Origin: Planctomycetaceae bacterium
GTDB taxonomy: Bacteria > Planctomycetota > Planctomycetia > Pirellulales > Pirellulaceae
Direction: 5' to 3'
DNA length: 6,380 nucleotides
Assembly (NCBI GenBank): GCA_007133715.1
Contig: SLMF01000121.1
Location: 1 to 6,380, forward strand
Below are positions 5,978 to 6,380 of the stretch, one piece after another; position 1 is the first letter of the stretch, and every line of letters begins with the position of its first letter. A model generated the notes under the pieces. It was not told the origin of the DNA. It searched no databases and saw only the letters and a list, made by a program, of their open reading frames with translations. The translations under genes and the position numbers were made by a program.

Positions 5978-6380
5978 CCGCCACCGACACCGACAATTGG
6001 AATGATATCGAAACGGCCAGCATCCAGGTGTTGGGACCAGACATCGCCGATCGGATCTCACAGTGTCGACAGGACCCGCACCCGCAGAGCCAGCTGATCC
6101 ACGTCCTGCACCAGGTCCAGGCGAAATTCGGGCACTTGGGCCAGGCGCAGATCAATGCGGTGGCCCAGCTGTTGCAGGTGCCCGCGGCCAAAGTCTCCGG
6201 CGTGGCCAGCTTCTATCACCTGTTCCGCTTGAAACCACGCGGGCGGTTCATGATCCATATCTGCATGGGGACCGCTTGTTACGTCAAAGGCGCCGAACGG
6301 ATCGCCCAACGTGTGAAAGAAGAACTGGGGATCGACTGGAGCGAGACCAGCAGCGATGGCGTGTTCACGTTGGAAGGCTC
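5974..6380 (+). CDS. hndA: NuoE-type [2Fe-2S] subunit of NAD(P)-linked hydrogenase (HndA/HydC), N-terminal part
   Basis: This gene begins at the ATG at 5974, which overlaps the hndD TGA as ATGA, with GAGG (5964-5967) 6 nt upstream. It continues past the right edge, and 135 codons are visible. The helical N-terminal region of the NuoE family spans about 24-85, with LIHVLHQVQAKFGHL (41-55) and VSGVASFYHLFRLKPRGRF (74-92). The thioredoxin-like [2Fe-2S] domain begins at about 93 with HICMGTACYVKGAERI (95-110), which gives the first ligand pair C97 and C102. The second Cys pair (CxxxC) should lie beyond the window. In HndABCD/HydABC complexes this subunit sits beside the flavin subunit and carries electrons to or from FMN. 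The position downstream of the catalytic subunit is less usual, since in the hndABCD operon of Desulfovibrio fructosovorans it comes first. The first 20 or so residues are a variable, acidic leader. Confidence 0.93.
   Translation, partial: MTATDTDNWNDIETASIQVLGPDIADRISQCRQDPHPQSQLIHVLHQVQAKFGHLGQAQINAVAQLLQVPAAKVSGVASFYHLFRLKPRGRFMIHICMGTACYVKGAERIAQRVKEELGIDWSETSSDGVFTLEG

Noticed and set aside
4265..6061. 598-codon open frame on the minus strand opposite hndD
   Set aside because: This is the same G+C-driven shadow effect. The peptide is low-complexity in Arg, Gly and His and has no family features, whereas hndD on the plus strand is unambiguous.
1..6380. CRISPR arrays, insertion sequences, tRNA or rRNA genes
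   Set aside because: I looked on both strands for regular direct repeats, transposase motifs, tRNA-like cloverleaf sequence and conserved rRNA segments, and saw none.

Overview
The window is G+C-rich, tightly packed bacterial DNA. It holds two minus-strand genes on the left and a divergent plus-strand operon on the right that encodes a multisubunit NAD(P)-linked [FeFe] hydrogenase. An exported 3-keto-disaccharide hydrolase (DUF1080) protein, a stand-alone FIST sensor protein and an anaerobic hydrogenase together suggest a member of the Planctomycetota or a close relative. This is an inference from gene content. No rRNA or other taxonomic marker is present.

Layout. Positions 1-352 (minus) are the N-terminal part of a secreted DUF1080 protein running off the left edge. 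Positions 353-535 are an intergenic stretch with one perfect hairpin. Positions 536-1744 (minus) encode a complete FIST_N/FIST_C protein. Positions 1745-2014 are a divergent regulatory region with a plausible sigma70-like promoter for the rightward operon, a 9-bp inverted repeat and three CCAATC/GATTGG elements. Positions 2015-4195 (plus) encode a 726-residue HndC/HydB/NuoF-type flavin subunit. It carries two thioredoxin-like ferredoxin domains at its N terminus and so looks like a fusion of HndB with HndC. Positions 4211-5977 (plus) encode the catalytic [FeFe] hydrogenase subunit (HndD/HydA, 588 residues). From 5974 to the right edge (plus) lies the start of the HndA/HydC/NuoE-type [2Fe-2S] subunit, whose ATG overlaps the hndD stop codon.

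How the genes fit together. The three rightward genes would build a soluble HndABCD/HydABC-like complex. NAD(P)(H) reacts at the FMN of the HndBC fusion, electrons move through its iron-sulfur clusters and those of HndA and HndD, and H2 is made or consumed at the H-cluster of HndD. Relatives of this complex bifurcate electrons between NAD(P)H and reduced ferredoxin. The two C-terminal [4Fe-4S] motifs in the flavin subunit fit that type, but bifurcation cannot be shown from sequence alone. No HydEFG maturases are in the window. The most notable points are the HndB-HndC fusion with tandem ferredoxin domains, a Ser in place of the second Cys of the H-cluster L1 motif (TSCSPGW rather than TSCCPGW), the order BC-D-A, and the FIST sensor gene sharing the upstream region of the hydrogenase operon.
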